Shown: in pieces, positions 8,480-17,416 of the stretch
How positions within the stretch are numbered: position 1 is the first letter of the stretch
Layout: the number at the start of each line of letters is the position of its first letter
Assembly: GCF_005222485.1 (NCBI RefSeq)
Contig: NZ_CP029078.1
Location: 4,027,501-4,091,500, forward strand
Source: Streptomyces griseoviridis
Lineage (GTDB): Bacteria; Actinomycetota; Actinomycetes; Streptomycetales; Streptomycetaceae
Direction of reading: 5' to 3'
Length of the DNA stretch: 64,000 nucleotides
The notes under the pieces: model-generated
The model's input: only the letters and a program-made list of their open reading frames with translations
The model's database searches: none
What the model was told of the DNA's origin: nothing
Made by a program: the position numbers and the translations under genes

Positions 8480-9067
8480 ATGGGACAAGCGGGAACGGCC
8501 GAAGCGGCAGTGCGCTATCTCAGGTCGGCCCCCGGGGCGGCCCGCCGGGCGACCGGTCTGCGCTGCGTCCGGCAGGACGAGCGGGCCCCGGTCGACCGCA
8601 CGGAGTTCCGCCGCGTCCTCGGCCATTTCGCGTCAGGGGTCACGGTGATCACGGCGCCGCCTGCGGGCCAGGACCCCGGTCCCGCGGGCTTCGCCTGCCA
8701 GTCCTTCACGTCGCTCTCCCTCGACCCGCCGCTGATCGCGTTCATGGTGGGCCGCACCTCGGCGACCTGGCCCCGGATCGCCCGCGCCGGCGTCTTCTGC
8801 GTCAACGTCCTCGCGGCGGACCAGGGCCCGCTGTGCCGGGCGTTCGCGGCGAGCGGCACGGACAAGTTCCTGGGCGTCGCCCACACCCCGGCCCCGCGCT
8901 CCGGGTCACCGCTGCTCACGGGCGTCCTCGCCTGGATCGACTGCACGGTCCACGCGGTGCACACCGGCGGCGACCACCTGATCGTGGTGGGCCGGGTGGA
9001 CGCGCTGGGCGCCGAGGGGGAGACGGCGGAGCCGCTGCTGTTCCACCGGGGACAGTTCCTGAGCTGA
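8480..9067 (+). CDS. flavin reductase domain protein (HpaC/HsaB-like)
   Basis: A 195-residue member of the flavin reductase (FMN split-barrel) family, which supplies reduced flavin to a partner monooxygenase. The conserved N-terminal region FRRVLGHFASGVTVIT (about residues 42-57) and the loop FACQSFTSLSLDPPLIAF are seen, with the late GDHLIVVGRV motif. ATG 8480 is chosen over GTG 8477 because GAAGG sits 4 bases before it. A three-codon ORF (ATG 8469) lies in the short leader. No two-component oxygenase is adjacent. It shares the operator motif with the acyl-CoA genes. Confidence 0.85.
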   Translation: MGQAGTAEAAVRYLRSAPGAARRATGLRCVRQDERAPVDRTEFRRVLGHFASGVTVITAPPAGQDPGPAGFACQSFTSLSLDPPLIAFMVGRTSATWPRIARAGVFCVNVLAADQGPLCRAFAASGTDKFLGVAHTPAPRSGSPLLTGVLAWIDCTVHAVHTGGDHLIVVGRVDALGAEGETAEPLLFHRGQFLS

Positions 9068-9187
9068 CCTCCGCGCCCCACCCTCCACGCCGGGCCAGGC
9101 CGGGCCACGCCCCGCCCTCCGCACCCCACCCCCACACCGGGCCACGCCCCACCCGTCCCGCCAGACACACCCGCCCCACCAGACCCC

Positions 9188-9207
9188 GGGTAACGAGTGC
9201 GTTACCC
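9188..9207. promoter_or_regulatory. inverted repeat upstream of the peptide-import operon
   Basis: Two perfect 8-bp arms (GGGTAACG / CGTTACCC) around AGTG. This is an operator-like element about 25 bp upstream of the -35 box of the operon; the binding protein is not known. Confidence 0.5.
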
Positions 9208-9231
9208 CGGTTAATTTCCCGCGCCCAGGTC

Positions 9232-9260
9232 TTGGCTGGAAACCGCCCTCCTCTTATCGT
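9232..9260 (+). promoter_or_regulatory. promoter of the peptide-import operon
   Basis: TTGGCT and TATCGT hexamers are separated by exactly 17 bases, a good vegetative-sigma promoter. The -10 is overlapped by a TCGTTC half-site. Confidence 0.55.
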
Positions 9261-9317
9261 TCACGCACTGCACTCAATCGTTCCGTTGAACGAATACGGA
9301 CCGGTCCGTGCGAACGA
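9257..9317. promoter_or_regulatory. operator cluster for the TetR of this operon (predicted)
   Basis: Four TCGTTC/GAACGA half-sites occur at 9257, 9278, 9288 and 9312; the middle two form an inverted repeat with a 4-bp spacer. A perfect 14-bp palindrome (ACGGACCGGTCCGT, 9296-9309) is nested between them. The last gene of the operon is a TetR regulator, the natural candidate to bind here. Confidence 0.5.
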
Positions 9318-9340
9318 CAAGCGAGAAGGACGGTCGGTCC

Positions 9341-10912
9341 ATGCCCGACATCCACCACCCGGGACGGCGGTCGGTCCTCGCCGCGGGCGCCGCCGTCGGC
9401 GCGTCCTGGCTGCTGTCCGGCTGTACGGGGGCCTCGGCCGCCCCCGTCCTGCCGACCACCGCGCTCCGGGGCGCCCCCGACCGCGGCGGCGTCCTGCGCG
9501 TCGCCAGGCCGCCCGCCTCCGAGGCCGAGACCCTGGACCCGGCCAGTTCCCTGTCCGCGTACGAGTACCTGGGCGCCCTCTACAACCGGCTGGTCCGGGT
9601 CGGCCCGGACGGCGAACTGGCCCCCGACCTGGCGGAGAGCTGGGAGCCGGACGCGCGGGCCCGCACCTGGACCTTCCGGCTGCGCGCGGGCGTCACCTTC
9701 CACGACGGGCGGCCCTTCACCTCCGCCGACGCCGCCTACACCCTGCGCCACATCCTCGACAAGGCCACCGGCTCCCCGCAGGCCGGCGTCCTCGCCCCGC
9801 TCCTCGACCCGGCCGCGCTGCGCACCCCGGACGCCCACACCCTCGTCGTCCCGCTCAAGAGCCCGAACGCCGAGTTCCCGAGCCTGCTCACGCACTACAA
9901 CTGCTACGTCGTCCCGGACGGCAGCGCCCGCTCCATCGGCCGCACCGGCATCGGCACGGGACCCTTCAAGCTGGAGTCCTTCGCCCCCGCGGGCCCCGGC
10001 CGGGTCACCGCGCACGCCGACCACTTCGCGGGCCGCCCGGTCCTCGACGCCATCGACTTCTACTCGGTCGCCGACATGTCCGCCCGGTCGAACGCCCTGC
10101 TCGCCGGGCAGGTCCACCTCCTCTCGCAGACCAACCTGGACTTCGCGACCGCCCGCGTGGTCGCCGCCTCCGACCGGGCCACCGTCGCCCGCGTCAAGGA
10201 CGCCCAGTGGTACGTGCTGCCGATGCTCACCACCGAGAAGCCCTTCACCGACGTACGGGTGCGGCAGGCGATGAAGCTCGCCTACGACCCCGAGCACGTC
10301 GTGAAGGTCGCCCTCCAGGGCGCGGGCACCGCGGGCTGGGACAACCCGGTGCCGCCGTCCGACCCCGCGCACCTGGCCGGGCACCCCGAGCACGACCCGG
10401 AGAAGGCCAGGTACCTGCTCAGGCGGGCCGGGCACGAGGGGCTCGCCGTCGACCTGTACACCTCGTCCTACGATCCGCTGTTCACGCCGATGGCACTCGC
10501 CTACCAGGACTCGGCCAGGCGGGCCGGCATCCGGGTCAGGGTCAGGACCGCGGCGGCCGACTCGTACTACACGCAGATCTGGATGAAGAAGCCGCTGATG
10601 GCCACCTACTGGTTCACCGGCAGACCCGTCGACCAGCTCTTCACGCAGATCTTCCGCGGCGGCTCCTCCTACAACGAGACCGCCTGGAGGGACCAGGACT
10701 TCGACGCCGTCCTCGACCGCGCCCGCGCCGAGACCGACGACCGCAGACGCGCCGAACTGTACGGCGAGGCACAGACGTTGGTGATCGAGCGGGGCGGCGC
10801 GATGACCCCGATGTTCGCCGACCGGCTGGTCGGGATCTCCCGCCGGGTGCGCGGATACGCCGAGCACGGCTTCGAGTTCGACTACCTCGGCATCGGCCTG
10901 AAGGGAGCCTGA
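9341..10912 (+). CDS. ABC transporter solute-binding lipoprotein (family 5, peptide type)
   Basis: A 523-residue extracytoplasmic binding protein that would deliver an oligopeptide-like or similar solute to the permeases. The N-terminus carries a twin-arginine motif (GRRSVLA) and a lipobox ending in SGC at about residue 27, so it is exported folded and lipid-anchored. The SBP_bac_5 core is evident in LAPDLAESWEPDARARTWTFRLRAG-type sequence and FHDGRPFTSADAAYTL. ATG 9341 follows GAGAAGGA by 10 bases. It is the first gene of a six-gene overlapping operon. Confidence 0.92.
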   Translation: MPDIHHPGRRSVLAAGAAVGASWLLSGCTGASAAPVLPTTALRGAPDRGGVLRVARPPASEAETLDPASSLSAYEYLGALYNRLVRVGPDGELAPDLAESWEPDARARTWTFRLRAGVTFHDGRPFTSADAAYTLRHILDKATGSPQAGVLAPLLDPAALRTPDAHTLVVPLKSPNAEFPSLLTHYNCYVVPDGSARSIGRTGIGTGPFKLESFAPAGPGRVTAHADHFAGRPVLDAIDFYSVADMSARSNALLAGQVHLLSQTNLDFATARVVAASDRATVARVKDAQWYVLPMLTTEKPFTDVRVRQAMKLAYDPEHVVKVALQGAGTAGWDNPVPPSDPAHLAGHPEHDPEKARYLLRRAGHEGLAVDLYTSSYDPLFTPMALAYQDSARRAGIRVRVRTAAADSYYTQIWMKKPLMATYWFTGRPVDQLFTQIFRGGSSYNETAWRDQDFDAVLDRARAETDDRRRAELYGEAQTLVIERGGAMTPMFADRLVGISRRVRGYAEHGFEFDYLGIGLKGA

Positions 10913-10914
10913 CC

Positions 10915-11868
10915 GTGCTCACGTTCCTCGCCCGGCGCCTCGCCGCCGCCGTCGGCACGCTCCTGCTGTCGTCCGTGCTCGTCTTCCTCGCCGTCCAGGC
11001 CCTGCCAGGCGACGTCGCCACCCAGATCCTCGGCAAGGACGCCACCCCGGACGCGGTCGCCGCCCTGCGCTCCACCCTGGGGCTCGACCAGCCCGCCTGG
11101 GAGCGGTACCTGCACTGGATCGGCGGCGCGCTGCACGGCGACTTCGGGACCTCGCTGGTCTCGGGTGACGCCGTCGGCGGCGACGTCGCGGCCCATCTCG
11201 GCAACTCGGCGCTGATCGCCGGCGTCACCGTGCTGTTCGCGGTGACCGGTTCGATCGTGCTCGGCGTGCTGGCCGGCCTCTACCGCGACCGCTGGCCCGA
11301 CCACCTCGTCTCGACGGTCAGCCTGGTCGGCATGAGCGTCCCCGAGTTCGTGGTCGCCACCGTCCTGGTGCTCTGCTTCTCCGTCGCCCTGCCGTGGTTC
11401 CCCGCGGTCGTCCTGTACGGTCCCGACGCGAGCGCCGGCCAACTCCTGCCCGCCGTCTGGCTCCCCGCGCTCGCGCTGGCGATCGTGATGGCCGCGTACA
11501 TCGTCCGGATGACCCGCACCTCGGTCATCGACGTGATGGCGAGCGAGTACGTCACCACCGCCCGGCTCAAGGGCCTGCCGACCTGGCGGGTCGTCACCCG
11601 GCACGCCCTGCCGAGCGCCCTGCTGCCCACCCTGCACGTGATCGCGCTCAACGTGGCGTGGCTGGTCGGCGGGGTCGCCGTCGTCGAGAACGTCTTCAAC
11701 TACCCGGGCGTCGGCAAGCTGATGCTCTCCTCCGTGCAGAACCGCGACCTGCCCGTCATCCAGGCCATCGCCCTGATCAGCGCGGTCGTCTACGTCGTCT
11801 GCAACCTCGCCGCCGACCTCGGCGCCCTGGCCCTCAACCCCAAGCTCCGTACGCGCGGGAGGACTTGA
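10915..11868 (+). CDS. peptide ABC transporter permease (DppB type)
   Basis: A 317-residue inner-membrane permease with an N-terminal helix, a periplasmic loop and five further helices, the usual DppB layout. The EAA loop that contacts the ATPase is seen as EYVTTARLKGLPTWRVVTRH. GTG 10915 lies 2 bases after the stop of the binding-protein gene. Its stop shares TGATG with the next permease. It forms the channel with the DppC-type partner. Confidence 0.92.
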   Translation: MLTFLARRLAAAVGTLLLSSVLVFLAVQALPGDVATQILGKDATPDAVAALRSTLGLDQPAWERYLHWIGGALHGDFGTSLVSGDAVGGDVAAHLGNSALIAGVTVLFAVTGSIVLGVLAGLYRDRWPDHLVSTVSLVGMSVPEFVVATVLVLCFSVALPWFPAVVLYGPDASAGQLLPAVWLPALALAIVMAAYIVRMTRTSVIDVMASEYVTTARLKGLPTWRVVTRHALPSALLPTLHVIALNVAWLVGGVAVVENVFNYPGVGKLMLSSVQNRDLPVIQAIALISAVVYVVCNLAADLGALALNPKLRTRGRT

Positions 11869-12770
11869 TGACCACGCCAGAACCGGCCGCCACCGCGACC
11901 GCCGCCGTCTCCGCCCCGCCGCCGGGCCGCGCGGTCCGCGCCTGGCGCACGGCCCGCTCCTCCCGCACCGCCCTCATCGGCCTCGCGATCATCGCCGTCC
12001 ATGTCCTGATCGCGCTGCTCGCGCCGCTCCTCACCTCCTGGGACCCGATCGCCAACGACTCCGCGCGGGCGCTGCTCGGGCCGAGCTGGTCCCACTGGGC
12101 GGGCACCGACCAGTACGGGCGCGACGTCCTCGCCCGGGTCCTGTACGGCGGCCGGTACGCCCTCGGGGTCTCGGTGGCGGCGACCGCGGTGACCGTCGTC
12201 CTCGGCACCGTCGTCGGCTGCGCGGCGGCGCTGCGCGGCGGCTGGTTCGACGACGTCCTCGGCCGGGTCCTCGACGCGGTGCTGTCCGTGCCCTCGATCC
12301 TCGCGCTGCTCGTCATCGTCACCGCGCTGGGCACCGGACCGCTGGTCATCGTCCTCGCCATCGCCGTCGTCTACGTGCCCCAGGTGGTGCGGGTGGTGCG
12401 CGGCGCCGCCCTCGCCGTCGTCCCGCACGACTACGTGACGGCCGCCCGCGCCCGCGGCGAGAGCACCTGGACGGTGCTGCGCCGCGAGGTGCTGCCCAAC
12501 ATCACCGACGTGGTGTGCGTGGAGTTCGCGATGCGGGCCTCCTGGGTGGTGCTGCTGATCTCCTCACTGTCCTTCCTCGGCTTCGGCGCCGACCCGCCCA
12601 CCCCCGACTGGGGGCTGATGGTGGCCGAGAACCGCACCGCGATCACCGTCGTCCCGATGGCGAGCCTCGCGCCGATCGTCGCCCTGGCCACCCTCGTGGT
12701 CGGACTCAACCTCGCCGCCGACGGCCTCTCCAAGGCGTGGGGCGTCGACCGGATCAGGGAGGGCCTGTGA
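11868..12770 (+). CDS. peptide ABC transporter permease (DppC type)
   Basis: A 300-residue permease. An N-terminal helix (ALIGLAIIAVHVLIALLAPL) is followed by the typical phrase HWAGTDQYGRDVLARVLYGG and five more helices. The EAA loop reads DYVTAARARGESTWTVLRRE. Starts and ends overlap neighbours by one base (TGATG), so the operon is translated in a coupled way. Confidence 0.92.
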   Translation: MTTPEPAATATAAVSAPPPGRAVRAWRTARSSRTALIGLAIIAVHVLIALLAPLLTSWDPIANDSARALLGPSWSHWAGTDQYGRDVLARVLYGGRYALGVSVAATAVTVVLGTVVGCAAALRGGWFDDVLGRVLDAVLSVPSILALLVIVTALGTGPLVIVLAIAVVYVPQVVRVVRGAALAVVPHDYVTAARARGESTWTVLRREVLPNITDVVCVEFAMRASWVVLLISSLSFLGFGADPPTPDWGLMVAENRTAITVVPMASLAPIVALATLVVGLNLAADGLSKAWGVDRIREGL

Positions 12771-14713
12771 TGGCCGCACCGTCCGCATCACCCACGACAC
12801 CCGCACCGGCCGCCTCACCCGACCCGCTCGTCGTCGTCGACGCGCTCTCGGTGGCGTACCGCTCCGGCGGGCGGGACGTGCCCGTCGTGCACGAGGTGTC
12901 CCTGCGGGTCGCCGCCGGGCAGACCCTCGCCCTCGTCGGGGAGTCCGGCAGCGGCAAGTCGACCGTCGCCGCCACCCTGCTCGGCCATCTGCGGCACGGA
13001 TCGCGGATCACCGGCGGCGCCGTGCGGGTCGCGGGCGCCGACGTCTTCGCCCTGCCCGCACGGGAGTTGCGCGCGCTGCGGTCCCGCACGGTCGCCATGG
13101 TCGGGCAGAACGCCGGGCACGCGCTGACCCCGACCCTGCGCGTCGGCCGGCAGATCGCCGAGGCCGGCGGGGACGTCCCGGTCGTCGAACTGCTCGACCA
13201 GGTACGGCTGCCGCGCCCCGCCGAACTCGCCCGCCGCTACCCGCACGAACTCTCCGGCGGCCAGCAGCAGCGCGTCGCCATCGCCATGGCCGTCGCCGCC
13301 CGCCCCCGGGTCCTGGTCCTCGACGAGCCGACGACCGGACTCGACGTCGTCACCCAGCGCGGCGTCCTCGACCTGATCGGCGCCCTGCGCGACGAACTCG
13401 GCCTGGCCGCGGTGCTGGTGAGCCACGACCTCGGGGTCGTCGCGCACATGGCCGACGAGGTCACCGTGCTGCGCCTCGGCCGGGTGGTCGAGTCGGCGCC
13501 CACCCGCAGTCTCTTCGCCGCGCCCCAGGAGCCGTACACCAGGCGCCTGTTGGCGAGCGTGCCACGGCTCGACGACGCCGGTCTGGTGCTCGTCGGGGAG
13601 GGCGGTGAGCGCGAGATCCGGCCCAAGCCGGTCGTCGCGGCGGACGCCCCGGTCGCCGTGCGGGCCCGGGACGTCACCGTCGACTACGGCAGGAGCCGGG
13701 CCGTGCACGGCGTCTCCTTCGACGTCAGGCGGGGCGAAGTCGTCGCGCTGGTGGGCGAGTCGGGCAGCGGCAAGTCGACGCTCGCCTGGGCGCTCGCCGG
13801 GCTGCGGGCCACCTCGGGCGGCACCCTCGCGCACGAGTCGGGCGACCTCACGGGACCCGCGAGGCGACGGCCGCTCGCGCTGCGCCGCCGGATCCAGCTC
13901 GTCTTCCAGAACGCCGACACCTCCCTCAACCCGCGTCGCTCGGTGGGCGACGCGATCCGCCACCCGCTGCGGTTCTTCGGCACCGTGACCGACCGCGCCG
14001 AGGCCGCCGAGCGGGCCCGCGCGCTCATCGCCGACGTCCGTCTCGACCCGGACCTCGCCGACCGGCTGCCCGCGCAGCTCTCCGGCGGCCAGCGCCAGCG
14101 CATCGGCATCGCGCGGGCGCTGGCCGGCGGGCCCGATGTGCTGATCGCCGACGAGATCACCACCGCCCTCGACGTGTCGGTGCAGGCGGAGGTGTTGCGG
14201 CTGCTCGACGACCTGCGCAGGGAACGCGATCTCGCCTGCCTGTTCATCAGCCACGACCTGGCCGTCGTGCGGGGCATCGCCGACCGGGTCGTGGTGCTGC
14301 GGCACGGCGTCGTCGTGGAGGAGGGCCCCACCGAGCGGGTCTTCGCCGACCCCGGGCACCCCTACACCCGGCAGCTGATGGCCGCGGCCCTGGAACCGGA
14401 CCCGACGGCGGAGCCGTTCGTGTCGGAGGCGCCCGACTGGACGGACGCCGCGGGACCCGACGGCCTCTGGACCGACCACGGCGAAGGCCACCGGGTCCGC
14501 CGCTGGCGGGAGGCCGCCACCACCGCAGGGGCGGCACGACCCACAGATCCCACAGGTCCCAGAGAACCCAGAGATCCCGCAGATCCCGCAGATCACGCAG
14601 ATCCCGCAGATCACACAGGTCCCGCAGAGCACAGAGAGCACGCAGCACCCGCCGGACCCACCGGACTGACCGGACCCACCGACCCCGCCGACCCCGCCGA
14701 AGGAGCGTCGTGA
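12770..14713 (+). CDS. fused double ABC ATPase (DppD-DppF type)
   Basis: A 647-residue protein with two complete ATPase domains. The first has Walker A GESGSGKST at about residue 58, signature LSGGQQQR and Walker B VLVLDEPTTGLD. The second has Walker A GESGSGKST at about residue 327, signature LSGGQRQR and VLIADEITTALD. Most dipeptide systems use two separate proteins. The last 65 residues are a low-complexity tail rich in Pro-Ala-Asp-His-Thr, coded by short tandem DNA repeats (14537-14700). It powers the two permeases. Confidence 0.92.
   Translation: MAAPSASPTTPAPAASPDPLVVVDALSVAYRSGGRDVPVVHEVSLRVAAGQTLALVGESGSGKSTVAATLLGHLRHGSRITGGAVRVAGADVFALPARELRALRSRTVAMVGQNAGHALTPTLRVGRQIAEAGGDVPVVELLDQVRLPRPAELARRYPHELSGGQQQRVAIAMAVAARPRVLVLDEPTTGLDVVTQRGVLDLIGALRDELGLAAVLVSHDLGVVAHMADEVTVLRLGRVVESAPTRSLFAAPQEPYTRRLLASVPRLDDAGLVLVGEGGEREIRPKPVVAADAPVAVRARDVTVDYGRSRAVHGVSFDVRRGEVVALVGESGSGKSTLAWALAGLRATSGGTLAHESGDLTGPARRRPLALRRRIQLVFQNADTSLNPRRSVGDAIRHPLRFFGTVTDRAEAAERARALIADVRLDPDLADRLPAQLSGGQRQRIGIARALAGGPDVLIADEITTALDVSVQAEVLRLLDDLRRERDLACLFISHDLAVVRGIADRVVVLRHGVVVEEGPTERVFADPGHPYTRQLMAAALEPDPTAEPFVSEAPDWTDAAGPDGLWTDHGEGHRVRRWREAATTAGAARPTDPTGPREPRDPADPADHADPADHTGPAEHREHAAPAGPTGLTGPTDPADPAEGAS
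14537..14700 (+). repeat. degenerate short tandem repeat in the ATPase tail
   Basis: Repeated CAGATCCC / CAGATCAC-like 9- to 12-bp units code for a Pro-Ala-Asp/His/Thr-rich tail that is not part of the ABC fold. Frame is kept. Confidence 0.7.
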
Positions 14714-16716
14714 AGTACCGCGAGCGGTTCGACCGCCGAGTGATCCGCGAGGACGTCTGGATCCCCACCCGGGACGGCCGCACCCGGCTGCACGCCCGTG
14801 TCTGGCGGCCGGCCGACGCCGAGGCCGACCCGGTGCCCGCGCTCCTCGAATACCTGCCGTACCGCAAGAGCGACTGGACCGCGCCCCGCGACGCCCAGCG
14901 CCACCCCTGGTACGCGGGCCACGGCTACGCCTCCGTGCGCGTCGACATCCGCGGCCACGGCGACAGCGAGGGCGTGCCGGGCGACGAGTACGACGCGCAG
15001 GAGCTGCGGGACGGCGTGGACGTCGTCAACTGGCTCGCGCGGCAGCCCTGGTGCACCGGCAGGGTCGGCATGTTCGGGATCTCCTGGGGCGGCTTCAACT
15101 CCCTCCAGATCGCGGCCCTCGCGCCCGAGCCGCTCAAGGCGATCGTCACCGTCTGCTCCACCGACGACCGCTACGACAACGACGTCCACTACACGGGCGG
15201 GGCGGTCCTCGGCATCGACATGCTCGCCTGGGCGGGCACCATGCTGGCGTTCGCGGCCCGGCCGCCCGACCCGGCGAGCGTCGGCGCCGAGCGGTGGCTG
15301 CCGATGTGGAAGGAGCGCCTCGACTCCCTCGAACCCTTCCTGCACACCTGGCTCGACCACCAGCAGCGGGACGCGTACTGGCGGCACGGCAGCGTCTGCG
15401 AGGACTACGGCGCGATCAAGGCGGCCGTCCTCGCGGTGGGCGGCTGGTTCGACCCGTACCGCGACACCGTGCTGCGCCTCGCCGAACACCTCCCCGCCGA
15501 CCGGGTGCGCGGACTGATCGGCCCCTGGTCCCACCAGTACCCCGACCGCGGCCTTCCCCCGGGACCCGCCATCGGCTTCCTCCAGGAGACCCTCCGCTGG
15601 TGGGACCACTGGCTCAAGGACACCGACACCGGCGTCATGGCCGAACCCCTGCTGCGCTCCTGGATCAACGACCCGGTGCCGCCCGCCACCTCCTACGACG
15701 TCATGCCGGGCCGCTGGGTGGGCGACGACGCCTGGCCCTCGCCGCGCGTCGGGTGGAGCGAACGCCCGCTGGGCACCGGCGCGCAGCCCGTCACCGTCCG
15801 CTCGCCGCAGCACACCGGGGTCGACGCCGGGCGGTTCTTCCCGTTCGGCAACGCCTCCGACCTGCCGCCCGACCAGCGCGAGGAGGACGGCCGTTCGGTG
15901 TGCTTCGACTCGGCGCCGCTGGACGCCCGCGTCGAGATCCTCGGCCGCCCCCGTGTGCGGCTGCGCCTGGACAGCGCCACCCCGCGCGCCCACGTCGTCG
16001 CCCGGCTCTGCGACGTGGCGCCCGACGGCTCCTCCACCCTCGTCACCCGGGGCGTCCTCAACCTGCTGAGCAGGCACGGGCGCGACCGGGCCGTGGAGTG
16101 GACGCCCGGCGAGTGGGAGGACGTCGAATTCGACCTCACCGGCATCGGCTACGCCTTCCCGCCCGGACACCGCGTCCGGGTCGCGGTGAGCGACGCGTAC
16201 TGGCCGTGGGTGTGGCCGCACGGCGAGCGCGGCGCCCTGCGCGTGCGGCCCGCCGACAGCGCGCTGCTGCTGCCGGTGCGGGAGCCGGGCGCGGAGCCCG
16301 CGATCCGCTTCGAGGAGCCCGAGCAGGCACCGCCGCTGGCCGTGACGTACGACGCGCCCGCCGAGCCGCGGCCCGAACGCCTGGTGACCCGGGACGTCGC
16401 CACCGGCGAGTGGGTCCTCGATGTCGACCCCAACTACGGCGGCTCGCGCACCTATCCGGACGGGCTGCGGTACGAGGAGAGCGCCCGGGAGACCTACCGG
16501 ATCCGCTCCGACGATCCGCTCTCCGCGTCCGCGGTGTCCGAGTGGACGATCCGGCTGCGGCGCGGGGAGGATGGGGACGCCGAGGTCAGGACGCGGACCC
16601 AGCTGCGGGCCACGGCGACCGAGTTCATCATGGACAGCCGCCTCGAAGCGCGGGCGAACGGAGAGACAGTGGCCGAGCGCACCTGGCACCGCACCACCCC
16701 GAGGACGTCGGGATGA
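14710..16716 (+). CDS. CocE/NonD family (S15-like) hydrolase
   Basis: A 668-residue serine hydrolase of the cocaine-esterase / glutaryl-acylase / X-Pro dipeptidyl-peptidase superfamily, which splits esters or amides. The nucleophile elbow is GISWGGFNS at about residue 119, the acid lies in GGWFDPYRDT and the His in GPWSHQYPD. A C-terminal jelly-roll domain follows (from about residue 370). No signal peptide, so it works in the cytoplasm on imported material. GTG 14710 overlaps the ATPase stop. It is the only enzyme in the transport operon and thus its likely purpose. Confidence 0.9.
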   Translation: MKYRERFDRRVIREDVWIPTRDGRTRLHARVWRPADAEADPVPALLEYLPYRKSDWTAPRDAQRHPWYAGHGYASVRVDIRGHGDSEGVPGDEYDAQELRDGVDVVNWLARQPWCTGRVGMFGISWGGFNSLQIAALAPEPLKAIVTVCSTDDRYDNDVHYTGGAVLGIDMLAWAGTMLAFAARPPDPASVGAERWLPMWKERLDSLEPFLHTWLDHQQRDAYWRHGSVCEDYGAIKAAVLAVGGWFDPYRDTVLRLAEHLPADRVRGLIGPWSHQYPDRGLPPGPAIGFLQETLRWWDHWLKDTDTGVMAEPLLRSWINDPVPPATSYDVMPGRWVGDDAWPSPRVGWSERPLGTGAQPVTVRSPQHTGVDAGRFFPFGNASDLPPDQREEDGRSVCFDSAPLDARVEILGRPRVRLRLDSATPRAHVVARLCDVAPDGSSTLVTRGVLNLLSRHGRDRAVEWTPGEWEDVEFDLTGIGYAFPPGHRVRVAVSDAYWPWVWPHGERGALRVRPADSALLLPVREPGAEPAIRFEEPEQAPPLAVTYDAPAEPRPERLVTRDVATGEWVLDVDPNYGGSRTYPDGLRYEESARETYRIRSDDPLSASAVSEWTIRLRRGEDGDAEVRTRTQLRATATEFIMDSRLEARANGETVAERTWHRTTPRTSG

Positions 16717-17396
16717 CGGCCGCCGAGCGCCCGCCGTCCGCGGCACCGGCCGGGTCGGGGCGCGCGCCGCGGCGCGCGGTCACCGCCGCCGCACGCACCC
16801 GGCAGCCCACCGAGGTGCGGCGCAGGCTGATCGTGGAGGCCGCCGTCCCGCTGATCGGCGAGCGCGGCTACGCGTCCGTGGGGGTGCGGGACGTGGCGGC
16901 CGCCGCCGGGGTGTCGGTCGGGACGGTCACCTACCACTTCGGCAGCGTCCAGGAGATCCTGTCCGAGGCGATGGTCCTGCACATCGAGCGCTACTACACG
17001 GCGCTCAGCGAGGCCGCCGACCGGGCGACGAGCGGCGCCGAGGCGCTGCGGCTGCTCGTCGACGCGCTGTTCACCGAGGACACCGACCGGCACTGGCGGA
17101 TGTGGTTCGACTACTGGAACGCGGGCGAGCAGGGCACCGACGAGGCGTTCGCGCGCGGTCAGGCGCACCGCTACGAGGCGTGGCACGGGCAGATCCGCGC
17201 GCTGGCCGAGCGGGCGGCGGCCGACGGCCGGCGGGCCGCCGTCGACCTGGACGGCTTCACCATCAGGTTCGCGGCCCTCGCGGACGGCCTGGCCCTGCAA
17301 CGTCTGCGCCAGGCGCCCCCGCTGACCATGGAGGCGGCCCGCCGCCACCTCAACCACCTGATCGAGACGGAGCTGGGCCCGGCGCCCTCCGCCTGA
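16713..17396 (+). CDS. TetR family regulator, probable autoregulator of the transport operon
   Basis: A 227-residue regulator with a Ser/Pro/Arg-rich N-terminal arm of about 35 residues, then a TetR HTH (about residues 36-85; recognition helix region SVGTVTYHFGSVQEIL). The C-terminal ligand domain is helical. ATG 16713 overlaps the hydrolase stop by four bases, so regulator level follows operon expression. It probably represses the promoter at 9232-9260 and is released by the imported compound or its hydrolysis product; this is inference from gene order. Confidence 0.88.
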   Translation: MTAAERPPSAAPAGSGRAPRRAVTAAARTRQPTEVRRRLIVEAAVPLIGERGYASVGVRDVAAAAGVSVGTVTYHFGSVQEILSEAMVLHIERYYTALSEAADRATSGAEALRLLVDALFTEDTDRHWRMWFDYWNAGEQGTDEAFARGQAHRYEAWHGQIRALAERAAADGRRAAVDLDGFTIRFAALADGLALQRLRQAPPLTMEAARRHLNHLIETELGPAPSA

Positions 17397-17416
17397 CAGC
17401 GGCGCCGCTGTCAGGC
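17391..17416. terminator. 26-bp perfect palindrome shared by two convergent genes
   Basis: A perfect inverted repeat with arms GCCTGACAGCGGC / GCCGCTGTCAGGC and no loop bases beyond the centre. The TetR stop (17394-17396) and the MFS stop (17411-17413, minus strand) both lie inside it, so one hairpin can end both messages. Confidence 0.75.

Noticed and set aside
9068..9180. C-rich repeats after the flavin reductase gene
   Set aside because: Irregular CCACGCCCC-like runs without a clean stem or period; not a convincing terminator or array.
8833..11868. 1011-codon frame ending as a permease
   Set aside because: The first two thirds shadow the flavin reductase and binding-protein genes; the permease starts at GTG 10915.
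13237..14641. Several long minus-strand frames inside the transport operon
   Set aside because: They are antisense shadows of the ATPase gene caused by GC-rich third positions.
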